A stretch of 6,364 bases of DNA from a bacterium (lineage in GTDB: Bacteria; Bacillota_I; Bacilli_A; Acholeplasmatales; JAEDCM01). Position 1 is the first letter of the stretch. Each line of letters opens with the position of its first letter. The stretch is from positions 1-6,364 of the forward strand of contig JAILIR010000139.1 of NCBI GenBank assembly GCA_024695185.1, read 5' to 3'. Under the pieces are notes generated by a model. It was not told the DNA's origin. It saw only the letters and a program-made list of their open reading frames with translations, and searched no databases. Positions 5,747 through 6,364 of this stretch are shown here, one piece after another. The position numbers and the translations under genes were made by a program.

Positions 5747-6364
5747 TTGGAAGTAAAAGATAAGTTACTACTTAATGGAGCAAGATATAGCGGAAATATA
5801 GAAAAAGGAATTCCTCATGGATATGGAAAATATGAGACAGCTAATATTTTATATGAGGGATACTTTTATAACGGCCTATTTAGTTTATTTGGCGTTCTAA
5901 CGGATAAGGTTATTAAATATAAGTATATCGGTGGATTTGATCGAGGTATGAAAAACGGATATGGTAAGCTTATATTTGATGATGGTAAATACTTTGAAGG
6001 TGTTTTTAATGATAACATATGTAACTCCTATGGCTATATGGAATATAGTGATGGAGAGGTTTATGTTGGTGAATTTAAAAGCAATCTAGCAAATGGTAGT
6101 GGTACTGTTTATTATGCCAATGGTAATGTATTTACGGGATTATTTAAAAATGATAAAGAATGTGGTTTAGGTGTAATTGTAGAAAAGGATAATAATTCTT
6201 TTGGTATTAAGGTAGAATATAAAGAAGATGGTTATACTTTAATACACGGACAAGTAAGACTTACTACAGAATTAAACACACATATGGTCTATAGAATAGT
6301 TGAAAATAATGAATTTAAATTTTATGGAATGATTGATAAATTCTCTAACTTAATCAAGGGTATA
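5747..6364 (+). CDS. MORN-repeat protein, 3' end beyond the window (partial)
   Basis: The first 206 codons are open to the last base of the window. The predicted protein begins MEVKDKLLLNGARYSG and has no signal peptide, so it is probably cytosolic or membrane-peripheral. It contains six MORN-type repeats (about residues 14-148) with the pattern Y/FxGxF-xxG-xxGxG. The YxG element recurs at 14, 36, 60, 83, 106 and 129, almost exactly 23 residues apart; good examples are YEGYFYNG, FEGVFNDN and YVGEFKSN. After about residue 150 the sequence diverges from the repeat, so another domain or degenerate repeats may follow. MORN repeats form beta-hairpin arrays linked to protein or lipid binding; no enzymatic role can be assigned. 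The start is an unusual TTG, supported by AGAGGTGAT and an upstream extended -10 promoter. It follows the LRR gene by 70 bases on the same strand. Confidence 0.85.
   Translation, partial: MEVKDKLLLNGARYSGNIEKGIPHGYGKYETANILYEGYFYNGLFSLFGVLTDKVIKYKYIGGFDRGMKNGYGKLIFDDGKYFEGVFNDNICNSYGYMEYSDGEVYVGEFKSNLANGSGTVYYANGNVFTGLFKNDKECGLGVIVEKDNNSFGIKVEYKEDGYTLIHGQVRLTTELNTHMVYRIVENNEFKFYGMIDKFSNLIKGI

Overview
The window comes from a low-GC Gram-positive-type bacterium, most likely a gut-associated Firmicute of the Bacilli/Erysipelotrichia or Clostridia kind. Reasons: very AT-rich codons, strong AGGAGG-type ribosome binding sites with short spacing, compact intergenic gaps with U-tract terminators, and a complete T-box leader. 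Tryptophan is read from TGG. All four finished genes stop with TAA or TAG, and no in-frame TGA is seen, so the window alone cannot show whether TGA is a stop or a sense codon. All genes lie on the + strand. No mobile element, tRNA, rRNA or CRISPR was seen.

Layout: (1) 30-1463, a membrane diguanylate cyclase with an extracytoplasmic sensor domain, closed by a perfect-palindrome terminator that begins at its stop codon. (2) 1514-2137, a small HAD-superfamily phosphatase of the beta-phosphoglucomutase-like type. (3) 2154-2475, a good promoter followed by a full T-box riboswitch (Stem I, IIA/B pseudoknot, Stem III, mutually exclusive antiterminator and terminator). The specifier is best read as GUA (valine), and the antiterminator bulge UGGU requires a tRNA with discriminator base A. 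(4) 2501-4552, the T-box target: a medium-chain-type acyl-CoA ligase (ANL superfamily) fused to a C-terminal Ap4A-hydrolase-like NUDIX domain, followed by a terminator. (5) 4615-5676, a protein without a signal peptide made of about eight 23-residue LRR_5 (BspA-type) repeats and a C-terminal CFI-box domain. (6) 5747-6364, the 5' part of a MORN-repeat protein with a TTG start, with its own promoter and an 18-bp palindrome in the leader; it runs off the window.

The genes appear to be separate short transcription units rather than one operon: terminators follow genes 1 and 4, and promoter-like sequences precede genes 4, 5 and 6. The most interesting unit is the T-box plus ligase-NUDIX gene. T-boxes normally control aminoacyl-tRNA synthetases or amino-acid biosynthesis and uptake genes. 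A valine-type T-box in front of a carboxylic-acid:CoA ligase suggests, by inference, that the enzyme activates a branched short-chain acid such as isobutyrate, so that valine can be rebuilt by reductive carboxylation. The NUDIX domain could remove Ap4A or related by-products of the adenylation chemistry. The last two genes are adjacent cytosolic-looking repeat proteins (LRR and MORN) of unknown role.
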